This document shows positions 14,065 through 14,226 of a DNA stretch of 14,226 bases, one piece after another. Location: contig JAZTXR010000089.1 of the NCBI GenBank assembly GCA_045636545.1, positions 1-14,226 of the forward strand, in the 5' to 3' direction. Position 1 is the first letter of the stretch. The number at the start of each line of letters is the position of its first letter. The stretch comes from HGM04593 sp045636545. Lineage in GTDB: Bacteria; Bacteroidota; Bacteroidia; Bacteroidales; Bacteroidaceae. Position numbers and translations under genes: made by a program. Below the pieces are notes generated by a model. It worked only from the letters and a program-made list of their open reading frames with translations. It did not search any database and had not been told where the DNA came from.

Positions 14065-14226
14065 CTTTCGGGAAGCAACGCGGCAACGCGCTGATGACCG
14101 GGGGTAAAGATAGATCCTTGACAACATTCCATTACAGACAAGCAGTACAACCTTGCTTAGTTTTTTTGATTAGGCAAGAAGCGTAAGGAACGAAAAACGA
14201 ACCGTCAATAATTTGAAGATATTTTA
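14065..14226 (+). other. Ribosomal RNA operon leader (16S expected just beyond the window)
   Basis: After a consensus promoter there is about 160 nt of non-coding leader. It contains a small hairpin (GCTT/AAGC, 14064-14075), a tandem pair of GCAACGCG (14075-14090), and CTTGCTTA/TAGGCAAG (14152-14159 with 14171-14178) closing a T-rich loop. The final bases, CAATAATTTGAAGATATTTTA, resemble, from memory, the stretch immediately before the 16S start (AGAGTTTGATCC) in Bacteroidales. No 16S sequence lies inside the window, so the assignment rests on promoter strength and this resemblance. The 69-codon ORF crossing it starts upstream of the promoter and is not credible. Confidence 0.65.
14075..14090 (+). 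repeat. Tandem 8-bp repeat in the rRNA leader
   Basis: GCAACGCG occurs twice in direct succession (14075-14082 and 14083-14090), about 10 nt after the predicted transcription start. Confidence 0.8.

Noticed and set aside
13977..14186. Small ORF of 69 codons with a hydrophobic start
   Set aside because: It spans the rRNA promoter boxes, so a full message could not come from the main promoter; the region is explained as promoter and leader.

Overview
The window looks like chromosomal DNA from a gut-type member of the Bacteroidales. The evidence is the 286-residue primary sigma factor without region 1.1, promoters of the Bacteroidetes type (TTTG, 19-21 bp, TAnnTTTG), a DUF5686 outer-membrane protein, a clostripain-like lipoprotein, and a glutaminase/asparaginase/porin/Dcu block. 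The genus cannot be fixed from this sequence. I see no phage, insertion sequence, CRISPR array or clear foreign island; it reads as core genome with unusually informative intergenic DNA.

Layout. 1-429 holds no gene: it has a palindromic intergenic repeat (1-133), a strong hairpin terminator (185-230) and a further run of hairpins (241-388). A SpoU/TrmH-family RNA methyltransferase (430-1236, minus) is divergent from glutaminase glsA (1396-2310, plus), and both promoters are readable between them. After a weak terminator comes a tight plus-strand block: periplasmic L-asparaginase ansB, an OprP/OprO-like porin, and the C4-dicarboxylate/aspartate exchanger dcuB, each 12 nt apart and closed by a strong terminator at 6014-6057. 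A CPA1-type cation/proton antiporter with an RCK_C tail follows (6081-7565).

The 7576-8492 stretch is RNA and control DNA. RNase P RNA (rnpB, minus, 7610-7954) has a consensus promoter at 8001-8032. A probable unannotated structured RNA (8150-8363) is closed by a 15-bp helix. The rpoD promoter lies at 8435-8466. rpoD (8493-9353) ends at a textbook terminator. A small secreted protein of unknown function and a C11 cysteine-peptidase lipoprotein (2 nt apart) follow. They converge, with a 4-nt gap, on a large minus-strand DUF5686 outer-membrane protein gene (11133-13721). The last 500 bases contain an AT-rich tract, tandem promoters and the leader of what is very probably a ribosomal RNA operon, whose 16S gene should begin just beyond position 14226.

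How the genes work together. The first block fits amino-acid-fuelled anaerobic metabolism: asparagine crosses the outer membrane (porin), AnsB deamidates it in the periplasm, DcuB imports the aspartate in exchange for succinate or fumarate, and cytosolic GlsA does the matching deamidation of glutamine. The middle and end are core machinery (RNase P, primary sigma factor, rRNA promoter). The rnpB and rRNA promoters share an identical 14-mer over the -7 region. The most promising new item is the structured RNA candidate between rnpB and rpoD, whose G-U pairs favour the plus strand.
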